Shown one piece after another: positions 47,933-57,700 of a stretch of DNA of 64,000 bases. The translations under genes and the position numbers were made by a program. Under the pieces are notes generated by a model. It did no database searches. It saw only the letters and a list, made by a program, of their open reading frames with translations, and had not been told where the DNA came from. The first letter of the stretch is position 1. Every line of letters begins with the position of its first letter. Location: positions 108,033 through 172,032 of the forward strand of contig DIHE01000094.1 in NCBI GenBank assembly GCA_002420005.1. The letters are read 5' to 3'. Source of the DNA: Holophagales bacterium UBA5704 (GTDB lineage Bacteria > Acidobacteriota > Thermoanaerobaculia > Multivoradales > UBA5704).

Positions 47933-48916
47933 CTACTCCCGCTGGTTCACGAACTCCCACCCGAACCGCCCCTTGATGCACAGGTGGCCGTGGGTGACGT
48001 CGTGATCGAGCGGTGAGGTGACTTTCACGATCTTCTCGTCCTGCACGTGGACGGTGAGCGTGCAGCCGACGCCGCAGTAGGCGCAGATGGTATCGGTCGC
48101 GGTCTGGCGGGTCTCGTCCCAGGTGCCCGCCTGGCGCATGTCGTGCTCGCTCTTGAACATCAGCGCGCCGGTCGGGCAGACGCCGATGCAGTTGCCGCAA
48201 TAGACACACGCCGAATCGGTCAGCGGGACGTCGAACTCGGTGGAGATGCGCGCGTCGAAGCCACGGCCGGCGACGGCGATCGCAAAGGTGTTCTGTGCGT
48301 CCGTGCCGCAGGCTTCCACGCACTTGTAGCAGACGATGCACTTGGAGTAGTCGCGGACGTACAGGTCATTGTCCACTTTGACCGGCTGGTGCACGGTCGC
48401 CGCGTCGGCTCCGTGCGGTGCATGGTGATGCCCGGGGCGGGCGGCGTCGCGCTCTCCCGCGGCGGCCGGCGGCGCCGGAGGACCGAAACGTTCCGGGGTC
48501 GCACCGTAGCGTGCCATATAGTCCTGGAATTGCGGCGCGGTCGAGACGTCCACCGAGGAGGCGAGCAGCTCCAGGACCATCCGGCGGCTCAGGCGGACGC
48601 GCTCGGAATCGGTCTTCACCACCATCCCGGGCTCCACCTTGCGCGAGCAGGCCGGCACCAGGGTGCGGGAATTCTCGACTTCCACCACACAGATGCGGCA
48701 GACGTTGACCGGCGTCAGGTTTTCGAGATAGCAGAGCGTCGGCGTATCGATGCCGAGCTGGCGCGCGGCTTCGAGCAGGGTCGCGCCTTCCGGCACCGCG
48801 ACGCTCCGGCCGTCGATGGTCAATTCCACCGTGTTGCGCGGACGCGGCGGCGGCGCCACCGGCACAGGACCGCGGGGGACGGGGATCTTCAGATCGGGTG
48901 CGCTTTCTCCGGTCAT
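47933..48916 (-). CDS. Formate dehydrogenase, N-terminal iron-sulfur part of split catalytic subunit
   Basis: 327 aa. Clusters in order: a 2Fe-2S ferredoxin domain (Cys62, 73, 76, 90); two 4Fe-4S ferredoxin motifs (Cys193/196/199/203 and Cys237/240/243/247); and the Fe4S4 domain of molybdopterin oxidoreductases (CAYCGVGC at 278-285 and Cys313 in HGHLCIKGRFGWEFVNQ). In ordinary NAD-linked FdhA these are the first ~330 residues of the catalytic chain, which continues into the molybdopterin domain. Here the chain ends right after RFGWEFVNQRE, and the molybdopterin domain is encoded two genes upstream. A His-rich linker (PGHHHAPHG) lies at 161-169. ATGA overlap with the NuoEF-like gene. Confidence 0.9.
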   Translation of the reverse strand: MTGESAPDLKIPVPRGPVPVAPPPRPRNTVELTIDGRSVAVPEGATLLEAARQLGIDTPTLCYLENLTPVNVCRICVVEVENSRTLVPACSRKVEPGMVVKTDSERVRLSRRMVLELLASSVDVSTAPQFQDYMARYGATPERFGPPAPPAAAGERDAARPGHHHAPHGADAATVHQPVKVDNDLYVRDYSKCIVCYKCVEACGTDAQNTFAIAVAGRGFDARISTEFDVPLTDSACVYCGNCIGVCPTGALMFKSEHDMRQAGTWDETRQTATDTICAYCGVGCTLTVHVQDEKIVKVTSPLDHDVTHGHLCIKGRFGWEFVNQRE

Positions 48917-50712
48917 CTCGTCTCCTGACGCGCATCTTGAAAGATCGGGAACCGCCCGAGCGCCGATTCGATCGCGCTCGATGCGGTGTGTCCGAGGCCG
49001 CAGATTGACGCATCGCGCATCGCCTGGCCCAGCTCCTTGAGCAAGCCGAGTTCCTGTTCCACCGAGCCGAACGGTTGATCCGTCGCCAGCCGGTGCAGCA
49101 GCTCCTCCTGGCGCACGGTGCCAACGCGGCAGGGCACGCACTGGCCGCACGATTCATCGCGGAAAAACTGAGCGATCCGCCGCAGTACCTGGCGCAGATC
49201 GACGGTGTCGTCGAACGGCATCACCACCGCCGAGCCGAGCGATGCCCCGGCGGCCCGGGTGCCTTCAAAGGTGAGCGGAATGTCGAGCTGCTCCGGGGTC
49301 ACGAAGCCGCCGGCCGCGCCGCCCAGGAGGATCGCCTGCAGCCGGCCGGTCACCCCACCGGCCGCGGCGAGCAGCTCGCGCAGGGTGATGCCGAACGGAA
49401 ATTCATAAACCCCCGGCCGCTCGACGTGGCCGGAAACGCAGAAGAGCTTGGGACCGGTCGAACGCTCCGTGCCGATCGCCGCGTACGCCTTGCCGCCTGC
49501 GAGCAGGATGGGCAGGACGTTGACCATCGTCTCCACATTGTTGATCACCGTCGGCTGGCCGAACAGGCCGACCTGCGTGGGGAACGGCGGCTTGTTGCGC
49601 GGCTCGCCGCGGCGCCCTTCGAGCGAGTTCATCAGCGCCGTCTCTTCGCCGCAGATGTACGCTCCGGCACCGCGGCGCAGCTCGATGTCGAACCGCACGC
49701 CGTCACCCAGGACGTTCGCCCCGAGATAACCCCGCTCATAACAGCGCCGGATCGCATTCTCGAGCCGGGCGGTGGCGAGGGGATATTCGCCGCGGATGTA
49801 GAGATACCCGCGCTCGCAGCCGGTGGCGAAACCGGCGATGGTCATCGCTTCGATGAGCGAGAACGGATCATGCTCCATGAGCACGCGGTCCTTGAACGTC
49901 CCGGGCTCCGATTCGTCGGCGTTGCAGATGAGATACCGCGGCAGCGGCGCCGAGCGGGCGCCGAGCCACTTCTGCCCGGTCGGGAATGCGGCGCCGCCAC
50001 GGCCGACGAGCTTCGCATCGATCACCTCGCGCACCACCCGATCCGGCCCCATCTCGATCGCGCGGCGCAAGGCGAGAAATCCACCCGCCGCCCGGTAGGC
50101 GTCGAGGCTCGTGGGATCGATCTGCCCGACGCGCCGCAGCAGCGTCAACCCGGCCTGCCCCGCCTGCGGCACCGACAAGGCCAGATCCGCCACGGGCGCC
50201 GCCTGACCGGCGGCGACGCGCAGGAGATCCTCTCCCGCGGCCGGCGCCAGGTCCTGATCCCGCGGAGGATCTCCGGCGGAGATCACCAACGCCGCCGGAG
50301 CGCGCTCGCAAAGACCGAGGCACGGGCTGCGGTGCCAGGTGATGCGATCGGCCGCGCCGCCGGCTCCGGCCGGGCCGAGCGCCCGCTCCATCTCCGCACA
50401 GAGCGCTTCGCCGCCTTTGAACCGGCAGCCGACGTCGTCGCAGACGTGCACGGCGACGGGCGGCTGCGGACGGGTCTGAAACATCGCGTAGAAGTCCGCC
50501 ACGCCGAACGCCTCGGCCGGCGGCACCTCCAGCGCGCGGCAGGCGTGATTCAACGCACCGCGGCTGATCCAGCCGATCCGCCCCTGGATGGCATGGAGAA
50601 CCGGGAGCAGATATTGCCGTCGGTTGCCGTGCATGGAAAGGGCGGCGAGACAACCCTCGATCGCCGCCCTTTCTTCCGCCGTCGCCTCATCTGCCGTGAA
50701 GTGCAGATCCAT
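48913..50712 (-). CDS. NuoE-NuoF-like fusion, NADH-binding subunit of formate dehydrogenase
   Basis: About 599 aa. The N-terminal NuoE/thioredoxin-like 2Fe-2S domain (Cys91, 96, 131, 135) is fused to a NuoF domain. Key motifs are GRGGAAFPTGQKW (FMN/NADH), ADESEPGTFKDR, GAGAYICGEETALMNSLEG and the 4Fe-4S site ESCGQCVPCRVGT plus ASICGLG. This subunit passes electrons from formate oxidation to NAD+ (or the reverse), as in FdsB or HydB-like diaphorases. AGGAG precedes the ATG; a TTG lies one codon upstream. It sits between the two halves of the catalytic subunit. Confidence 0.94.
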   Translation of the reverse strand: MDLHFTADEATAEERAAIEGCLAALSMHGNRRQYLLPVLHAIQGRIGWISRGALNHACRALEVPPAEAFGVADFYAMFQTRPQPPVAVHVCDDVGCRFKGGEALCAEMERALGPAGAGGAADRITWHRSPCLGLCERAPAALVISAGDPPRDQDLAPAAGEDLLRVAAGQAAPVADLALSVPQAGQAGLTLLRRVGQIDPTSLDAYRAAGGFLALRRAIEMGPDRVVREVIDAKLVGRGGAAFPTGQKWLGARSAPLPRYLICNADESEPGTFKDRVLMEHDPFSLIEAMTIAGFATGCERGYLYIRGEYPLATARLENAIRRCYERGYLGANVLGDGVRFDIELRRGAGAYICGEETALMNSLEGRRGEPRNKPPFPTQVGLFGQPTVINNVETMVNVLPILLAGGKAYAAIGTERSTGPKLFCVSGHVERPGVYEFPFGITLRELLAAAGGVTGRLQAILLGGAAGGFVTPEQLDIPLTFEGTRAAGASLGSAVVMPFDDTVDLRQVLRRIAQFFRDESCGQCVPCRVGTVRQEELLHRLATDQPFGSVEQELGLLKELGQAMRDASICGLGHTASSAIESALGRFPIFQDARQETR

Positions 50713-50721
50713 CAAGATCTC

Positions 50722-52662
50722 CTAGACGGACACCGGCGCGGCCACCTCGGCCTCCGCCGTCACCAACGATCGACCGACCGGCTCGATGCGCACCGCCGCG
50801 GCCTTGAACTCGGACGTTCCGGATTGCGGGTCCTTGGCGTCGACCGTCAGCTCGTTGGTCGCCACCTGGTCGGGAAAGTGGAAAGTCATGAACGCCAGCC
50901 CGGGCCGCAATCCTTCGTCGAGCAGCACCGGTGCGAGCACCGCGCCGCGCGCCGAGACGATCCGCACGGTCTCCCCTTCGGCCACGCCCAGCCGCCGGGC
51001 GTCCGCCGGGTGCAGGTCGATCGTCTCGCCCCGCCGCAGCGGCGAGGCGAAGTGGCCGGTCTGCACGCCCGTGTTGTACGAGTCGAGCCGCCGGCCGGTG
51101 GTGAGGCGGATCGGGAACTCCGGCGACAGCTCTTCGAAGGGCAGCCGATGGTCCACGCAGGCGAACGGCGCCCGCGGGCCGAGCACCGGCCGCTCCCACA
51201 GCCGGCCGTGCAGGTAGCTCTCCCCGGGATGCGACTCGTCGTAGCACGGCCATTGAATCCCGTTCAGCTCCTCCAGCCGGGCGTAGGACATGCCGGCATG
51301 GACCGGGCTGAGCGAGCGCAGCTCGTTCCACAGCTCTTCGGCGGTCGGATTCCCCAGGTCCTTGCCCATGCGGCGGGCGAGCTCCAGGAGGATCTCGATG
51401 TCGTCGCGCACCCCCGCCGGGGGCGGCAGAGCGCGGCGCACGCGCTGCACGCGGCGCTCGCTGTTGGTCACCGTGCCTTCCGACTCGCACCACCCCGCCG
51501 CCGCCGGCAGCACCACATCGGCCAGCTCGGCGGTGGCGGTGAGCAGCATGTCCTGCACCACCAGGATCTCCAGGTTTTCCAGGAGATGGATGGCATGGTG
51601 CTGATCCGCCTCGGAGTTGGCCGGGTTCTCGCCGATCACGTAGAGAGCGGTCAGGTCGCCCCGCTCCATCGCCTCGAACATGCCGGAGAGGTGCCAGCCC
51701 TTCTTCGGCGGGATCGTGCAGCCCCACGCCTGCTCGAACTTGGCGCGCAGCTCGTCGTTCTCGACGTGCTGCACCCCCGGCAGGCGATCCGGCAGCGCAC
51801 CCATGTCGCCGCCGCCCTGCACGTTGTTCTGGCCGCGCAGCGGGCACACCCCGGAGCCCCAGCGGCCCACGTGGCCGGTGAGGAGGGACAGGTTGATCAG
51901 CGACCGCACGTTGTCGACCGCGTTGTGGTGCTCGGTGATGCCGAGCGTCCAGCAGAGCTGGGCGCGGTCGGCGCGCGCATAGGCGTGCGCCATCTCGCGG
52001 ATCACCTCCGCGGGCACGCCGGTCACCTCCGCGGCGTAATCGAGGGTGTACGGCTGCACGTGGCGGGCGAAGTCCTCGAAGCCGCTGGTCGCGTGCGCGA
52101 TGAAGTCGCGGTTCTCCAGACCGGCCGCCAGGATCTCGCGCGCCACGGCATTGGCGAGCGCGACGTCGGTGCCCACGTGGAGCGGCAGATGCCGGGCCGC
52201 CCAATGGGCGGACGACGTCTTGCGGGGATCCACGGCATACATCCGTGCCCCGTTGTGGAGTCCCTTGAGGACATGGTGGAAGAAGATCGGATGCGTCTCC
52301 CGGGCATTGCTGCCCCAGAGGAGAATGACGTCCGTCTCCTCGATTTCCCGATAGGAGCTGGTGCCCCCGCCCAAGCCGAAGACCGTCGCCAGACCGACGA
52401 CGCTGGGGGCGTGTCAGGTCCGGTTGCAGCTGTCGATGTTGTTGCTGCCCACCACCGACCGGGCGAATTTCTGCGCCAGGTAGTTCATCTCGTTCGTCGT
52501 CTTGGAGCAACTGAAGAGGCCGAACCTCTGGCCCCCCTTCTTCTCCACCGCCGAACGGAACCCCCGCGCCGCGCGGTCGAGAGCCTCGTCCCAGGTGGCA
52601 GGACGCAGGATACCGTTGTCGCGAACGAGAGGCGAAGTGAGCCGGGCATTGCGCTTGGACAT
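50722..52662 (-). CDS. Selenocysteine formate dehydrogenase, molybdopterin part of split catalytic subunit
   Basis: About 646 aa when the in-frame TGA at 52414-52416 is read as selenocysteine (residue 83). The flanking sequence NIDSCNRT-Sec-HAPSVVGL matches the FdhF-type active site ARV-Sec-HGPSVAGL. Both sides are in one frame and continue into normal molybdopterin domains (LLWGSNARETHPIFFHHVLKG, GQNNVQGGGDMG, TTGRRLDSYNTGVQT and a C-terminal molydopterin-dinucleotide domain). The start MSKRNARLTSPLVRDNGILRP continues exactly where the other subunit stops, so the usual N-terminal Fe4S4 domain is absent here. A SECIS-like hairpin follows the UGA. First gene of a three-gene operon; a TATACT -10-like box lies at 52687-52692. 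Confidence 0.92.
52384..52416 (-). other. Bacterial SECIS element with UGA (Sec) codon
   Basis: Directly after the UGA (52416-52414), 18 nt lead to a GGUCU loop (52395-52391). The loop is closed by a 7-bp stem (CGUCGUC, 52402-52396, with GGCGACG, 52390-52384, including one G-U pair). The GGUCU apical loop and its 18-nt distance from UGA match my recollection of the E. coli fdhF SECIS. Supports decoding by SelB/SelC rather than termination. Confidence 0.85.
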
Positions 52663-52764
52663 GAGGTCGATCCCCCCTTGCGGCGGAGTATACCGCGAGG
52701 GGGCCGGGACCTCACCCCCTCGATCCCCCTCGGTCCCAATACTGTTCGCTTAGCCGTCCTGTCA

Positions 52765-52863
52765 CCCGGGCATGAATGCCCGGGCTGGCAGCGGCGCCGG
52801 GTGAACCCGGCTTCAAGCCCCATTCATGGGGCGCTGCTGAAAGCCCGGCGATTCATCGCCGGG
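52765..52863. repeat. Cluster of four REP-type palindromes
   Basis: Four consecutive hairpins occur: CCCGGGCATGAATGCCCGGG (52765-52784), GCCGGGTGAACCCGGC (52796-52811), GCCCCATTCATGGGGC (52817-52832) and CCCGGCGATTCATCGCCGGG (52844-52863). Three share an ATTCAT/ATGAAT centre. Such units are typical of REP/BIME sequences moved by REP-associated (RAYT) transposases. They lie in the 285-bp gap between the formate dehydrogenase operon start and the end of the DUF2911 gene; the rest of that gap shows only GC-rich sequence. Confidence 0.75.
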
Positions 52864-52947
52864 TGATGGCCGCCAGCCTCGCAGCTTATCCGAACAGCAT
52901 TGGGTTTGAACCCCTGGTGGGCGCGGGCGAGAGCGCTCGCTCCCCCG

Positions 52948-53793
52948 CTACATCCCCTGGGCCCACTCCGCCTTGAGCTTCGCCAGCCCGTCGATGTACG
53001 CCTGGGGCGCCTTGCCCTTGGCGAGGGCCATGGCCTGGTCGAGATGCGGGAGCGCCTCGGCGGCCTTGCCGGCTTTCTGGAGGAGCCGGGCCTTCGTCTC
53101 GTGGATCCAGAAGCTGTTCCCGAGCGCCAGCGCCTTGTCGATCCAGGCCATCGCCTCGCCCAGCCGCTGCTCCTTCTGGAGCGCCCACTGGGCGGCGGTC
53201 AGGTAGTCCTCCCACCTGGGCGTGCCCGCGAGGGTGTCGTCGATGCTCTTCCAGGCCGCGGTGTCCACGTCGGTCTCGATGGCGAAGGGGACCCGCAGGT
53301 TCTCCCAGGCCATCTCCACGACCGCCTTGCCCGGGTCGGTCGGTGTGATCTGGAACACCATCCATTCGGTGAAGGCGCCCGTCTGCGGCTGGACATCGAA
53401 GCGCAGGAGGTCCTCCTCCGCCTTATAGAAGTAGGCGCCCCACTGCTTCGGCTGCTTGTTGAGGATCAAGGTCCATTTGTCCGCCGTGGGGAGGGCGAAC
53501 AGGCCATAGGTGCCGGCCGGCACCTCCTTCCCGGCGACCCGCACCGCGTCCGCGAAGGTGATCGTGGTGGCCTGGTTCGCCCCCAGGCGCCAGACCTCCC
53601 CATACGGCACCAGCTCGCCCCAGATCTTGCGGCCTTTGACGCCGGGACGGTGGTACTCGATGGTGACGTCCGTGATCCCGACGGTCGTCCTGACCGTGGC
53701 ACCGGGGCTCGGCAGGGGTAGCCGGATGCCGGCCTGGGCCGAACCCAGAGCGGCGAACGAGAGGAGGAGCGCGAGGGCGAGGTTCTTTTTCAT
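52948..53793 (-). CDS. Secreted DUF2911 protein
   Basis: About 281 aa with a signal peptide (MKKNLALALLLSFAALGSAQA). The DUF2911 domain (about 22-165) shows ASVTVGITDVTIEYHRPGVKGRKIWGELVPYGEVWRLGANQATTITF and AGTYGLFALP. A C-terminal TPR-like helical part (about 185-280) follows. The biochemical role is unknown; the family is frequent in Bacteroidota and Acidobacteriota periplasms. It is preceded by the VapC gene on the same strand at about 120 bp. Confidence 0.92.
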   Translation of the reverse strand: MKKNLALALLLSFAALGSAQAGIRLPLPSPGATVRTTVGITDVTIEYHRPGVKGRKIWGELVPYGEVWRLGANQATTITFADAVRVAGKEVPAGTYGLFALPTADKWTLILNKQPKQWGAYFYKAEEDLLRFDVQPQTGAFTEWMVFQITPTDPGKAVVEMAWENLRVPFAIETDVDTAAWKSIDDTLAGTPRWEDYLTAAQWALQKEQRLGEAMAWIDKALALGNSFWIHETKARLLQKAGKAAEALPHLDQAMALAKGKAPQAYIDGLAKLKAEWAQGM

Positions 53794-53913
53794 GGGTGGG
53801 ATCTTAGCGGACTCCGGCCGGCGCCGGCCGGTCTCAGCGCCCTGAACGGCGGGGCCAGATGCGCGGGTCACGTGACGTATGCACGGCCCCAAGGCCGGCC
53901 ACGATGTCGCCCT

Positions 53914-54294
53914 TCATCGCACGTAGGGCTGTGCGGTCTCCAGGTCTGGGACCATCCTGTAGTGCTTCTTGTTGAACGTGCAGAGAACTGCAGATCGGCC
54001 GACGGCGCAGGCTGCGATCAGGGAGTCCAGCAGGCCCAAACCATGAGAGAGGTGGTAGGCCGAGAAGTTGGAGAGGGCCTGGAGGCAATCTGTCTCCGTC
54101 AGAGACACGACCGGCAGGGGCGCCACGAGCTTCATCACTTGGTGAACCTGCCGGGCATCCTGAGCATCCTGGATCAGCTCCATGATCACCAGCACGGGCA
54201 CAGAAGGCGCAACCGGCAGGGAAGAGAACCAACGGACGGCGGGAGAGTACCCCCGCTGGACGTCAATGAGGATGTCGGTATCCAGCAGGTACAC
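53914..54294 (-). CDS. PIN-domain toxin (VapC-like)
   Basis: 126 aa. The PIN fold is visible from MYLLDTDILIDVQRG (acidic Asp6/Asp8 region) and VIMELIQDA (Glu39) through GLLDSLIAACAV (Asp about 90) to the end. VapC toxins are Mg2+-dependent RNases, often cutting tRNA or rRNA. The gene starts 2 bp after the stop of the small upstream gene, the usual antitoxin-toxin order. Codon use is similar to that of the neighbours. Confidence 0.88.
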   Translation of the reverse strand: MYLLDTDILIDVQRGYSPAVRWFSSLPVAPSVPVLVIMELIQDAQDARQVHQVMKLVAPLPVVSLTETDCLQALSNFSAYHLSHGLGLLDSLIAACAVGRSAVLCTFNKKHYRMVPDLETAQPYVR

Positions 54295-54296
54295 GA

Positions 54297-54557
54297 TCAG
54301 GCACCGCGTCGCCGTTCCGCCTTCTCTCGAAGGCGGCGGGCATGCGCCGAGCTGTCCGCGCTCTCGGGCCGGGTCCCGATCAGCTTCTCCCGCTTCCAGT
54401 AGGAAACCAGGTCGGCACCGGTGCGCGGAAGGTCACCGGTCTGGCGCCTCTCCAGGAGCAGCCGCAGGGTGTACTCGGGCAGCGAGAGACCCAGCCGGCC
54501 CGCTTCGGTCACCAGCTCCATTTGCAGCTTGTCGGGTAGCTCGATGCTGATGGTCAT
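54297..54557 (-). CDS. Antitoxin-like partner of the PIN toxin
   Basis: About 86 aa. The N-terminus MTISIELPDKLQMELVTEAGRLGLSLPEYTLRLLLERR is a ribbon-helix-helix-like DNA-binding pattern typical of VapB/RHH antitoxins, followed by a charged C-terminal helix (AHARRLREKAERRRGA) likely to wrap the toxin. A start five codons upstream is possible; the chosen ATG begins the conserved region. It would repress its own promoter in the 145-bp gap before the AAA-WD40 gene, and it lies directly downstream of the TIR-AAA operon. Confidence 0.82.
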   Translation of the reverse strand: MTISIELPDKLQMELVTEAGRLGLSLPEYTLRLLLERRQTGDLPRTGADLVSYWKREKLIGTRPESADSSAHARRLREKAERRRGA

Positions 54558-54702
54558 GACGTGTCCCCCCACGGTGAGGCCTGTACGATTCTACCCGATC
54601 CTCGGCCCGGCTGTCTCGATGAGCCCACCGAGCCCGCGGCGGCGGGAACCGGAACCCCGAAGAAGAAGATCGCCAGAAACGCGGCACCAGCCAGGGAGTC
54701 GG

Positions 54703-57700
54703 TCATGGCTGCCCCGGCACCGGCCTCATCTCGTCCCCTCCGAACGTCAGCCCCAGCCGGCCCTGCCATTTTTCAAGCAGATCATTAGGACTCCCTGCGA
54801 CCGGCGGATCGGAAGGGCCGGCGAGGGACAGGGTCTTGAGATGGAACCCGTTGGCGGTGTCGCCGAGAACCGCCTGGATGCAGTCCTCACAAACCAGCCC
54901 CGGGTCGCGTCCACTCGGCAGGGGAAAACGGAAGGATTGCATCCAGAATCCATCGAGCAGCTGGCTGCTCTGCGCCACCGCCCGTTGCCCGTCCCAGGAC
55001 CAGGTGGCGAGCCAACGACCCCCGGCGGCAAAGAGCCATCGCCCATCCGGAGAAAAGGCGATCGTCGTGGCTTGGGCAGGCAGTGCCAAGGGTGAACCGA
55101 GGAGCCTCCCTCTCACGGCATCCACGAGTAGGATCCCGCTTCCCGTAGGCAGCGCAGCGACCCGGCCGTCGGGGCTCAGGGCCAGGCCCTTCAGCACACC
55201 ATCTGGTAACGAAAGTTTTCGTAGCAGGGTCCCCGTCTTCACGTCGAAAAACCTGAGACCTGTCCCTGATGCGACCGCCAGGGCGCGGCCGTCCGCAAGG
55301 AAGGCCACTCCGGTGACGCCGCTGTCAAGTCGCAGGGCTGGAAACCTCTGCATTCCGGTTCGCGCATCCCGAAGCTCTGCGGCTCCGTCATAGGACCATA
55401 TGGCGAGGGCCTGACCATCCGGACTGAAGACCATGCCGCCGCTGAAATTCGCGGCCACCTGGTGTGGCAAGCCCTCCCGCCAGAGAGTCAGTTCACCCTC
55501 GTACCCGCCAAACCTGTTGGCGATCGCAATGGTCTGGCCATCCGGGCTGATTGCGACCTCGCCATCCTGAGCAGGCGAGAGGGAGCGAGCGATGTTTCCG
55601 GTCCCGGTGCCCAAGAGCCGGGCGTGTCCTCCAGCTGCGACGGCGAGGAACATCCCGTCGGGGCTCTGTGCAACTCGTTGTACAGAGCCTTCCAGGTGGT
55701 ACTGTGGTCTGAATGGAGCCGGGTTTGCCGGCACCTTCCAGATCCGCACTGTGTCCCCCGAAGCGGTGGCGATGGCCTTGCCGCGGGGAGCGAAGGCCAG
55801 CAATGCCACGCCTCCCTCGTGCAGCAAGGTGGTCTCCAGAGGCAATCCGGAAGCGGCCTCCCAGAACTGTACTCCCGAGGCGCCCGAACCGGTGGCGAGC
55901 AGCTGGCCATTCGGGCTGAAGGCGACCTGGCTCCAGTCCCCTGTTTCGATGGACCATTCTGCCGCCGCCTTGGCCAGATCCCAGATCTGCACGGTGTGCC
56001 GCAGCACGAGTATCCCCCCTGGGCCCGTTGCCAACCTTCTGCCGTCCGGGCTGAAGGACACAGACATAACCCCCGCGTCTGTGGAGAGGCTGCCAATCCT
56101 TCTTCCGGATTGAGCATTCCAGAGCTTGACGCCACCCGTTCCGAAAAGAGGCATGCACCCTGCGGCAAGAACCTTTCCGTCAGGACTGAACTCTACGGCC
56201 TGGACTGGCAACCCCACGTTGCCTCCAACCAAGGGCGGAAAAGTAGGTTTCCCGGTACGCGCGTCGAGAATCTGGGCGTAGCCACGAGGATTTCCAGAGC
56301 CCCCAAAAGCAAGCAACCGGCCATCGGGGCTGAAAGCCAGATCAGACACGCTTCCTCTTTGCTCAAGGGGAGGAATCGCAAGCCTCCTCCGCGAAAGATC
56401 CCAGAGCAAGATGGCTGACCGGCCAGGTTGTACCGAGCCGGCCGCCAGGACCTTGCCATCGGGGCTGAAATCGAGTGCATAGATGGAGCTTGTGTATGAG
56501 AGAGTCGATGTCAGAGCTCCGGTGCCGGTGCTCCAGAGGCGAACGTTCCCGTCATCGGAGCCGGTCGCAAGAGTTTTGCCGTCGGGGCTGAAATCTACGT
56601 CGTTGACCGACGCTGGATGCCGGAGCGTGAGCTGGAGATGTTCGTAGTCGCCCCCGATCAGGTTGCCGGCCTGTCTCCGGAGCGCCTCGTTCTCCCCATA
56701 CTTCAATCCCTGGAGGTTGCAAAGAAGGCTCCTGTCCCGGTCTCCGGTCAGGGCGTATTTCAGGGCGCGCTGTGCCCAAAACTCCAGCATGAGCACGTCC
56801 GCCTTCTTCCGGGAGAACGGATTGGTGTGGAGGGCGGCGTAGGCTTCTGCCGCGCCGCTGTAGCCATCGTCCTCGATAGCGGCGCGGAAGGCTTTTTCAT
56901 AGGGCCGAGGCTGGAAGGCCGCATACCAGATCAGGGCTCCTGCGCAGGCCGCCGCCAGCGTGGCGGCCGCAAGCTGCCCGCCACGGTTCGCGGGCATCGC
57001 GCCCCTGGCCCAGGCCGACGTGAAGACCGTTTCGTAGATCCGGTTGCGCACCACAAGCCGCCCCTCGGCGGTCGCCTTCACAACCCCTGCGAGCTTGAGC
57101 TGGGCGAAGAGGGGCGCAGACGGCTGGTCTGCCACGACTTTCCCCTGCCGGACCCGCTGATAGAGCTGCAACAACCGCCGACCCTCCGCACCGCGCCTTT
57201 CGAGCCGAGCCCGCGTGTGCTTGAGGTTCGTCTCTTCCCGCTGCGCTCGCGCCGCAAGGAAGAGCTCCGCCACCTGCGGATCCACCGCCTCCTCCGCCGT
57301 TCCGGTGTCCCCCTTGTCTCGCACGGCACGACAGACCGCCTGCGTGAGGTACGGGTGCCCGCCAGTCCAGTGGAGGACACGACCCAGCCGCTGGCCCGCC
57401 TCGTCGGCATCGGCGTGTAAGCCAGCTGCGAGCACCTGGGCCTCGTCCAGCGTGAAATCGGTGAGATCGATTCTCTTACCGATGTTGAACGGCGTCCGCG
57501 TCGGGTCCCGGATGAGCTGATCCGGAGTGGCGACGCCGAGCAGCACGAAGGTCAGGCGTCCGAAAGCGTCGTCGGTGGCCCGGGCGTTGTAACAGGCACG
57601 GAGGGCTGCGAAAAAGTCGTCCGCGAAAGGGAGGCCAATCGTCGAATCGATCTCATCCACGAAGACCACGATCCGGCCGGGCACGTGGGCCAGCACAAGC

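Noticed and set aside
52414..52416. TGA in the formate dehydrogenase gene as a nonsense mutation or frameshift splitting a pseudogene
   Set aside because: Single frame on both sides, Sec-context residues conserved, and a SECIS-like hairpin at the right distance.
49075..52866. 1263-codon plus-strand open frame across the formate dehydrogenase operon
   Set aside because: It mirrors NuoEF-like and FdhA motifs on the other strand and has no domain of its own.
54561..54788. Small plus-strand frame between the antitoxin and AAA-WD40 genes
   Set aside because: No RBS or family similarity; it overlaps the end of the AAA-WD40 gene.
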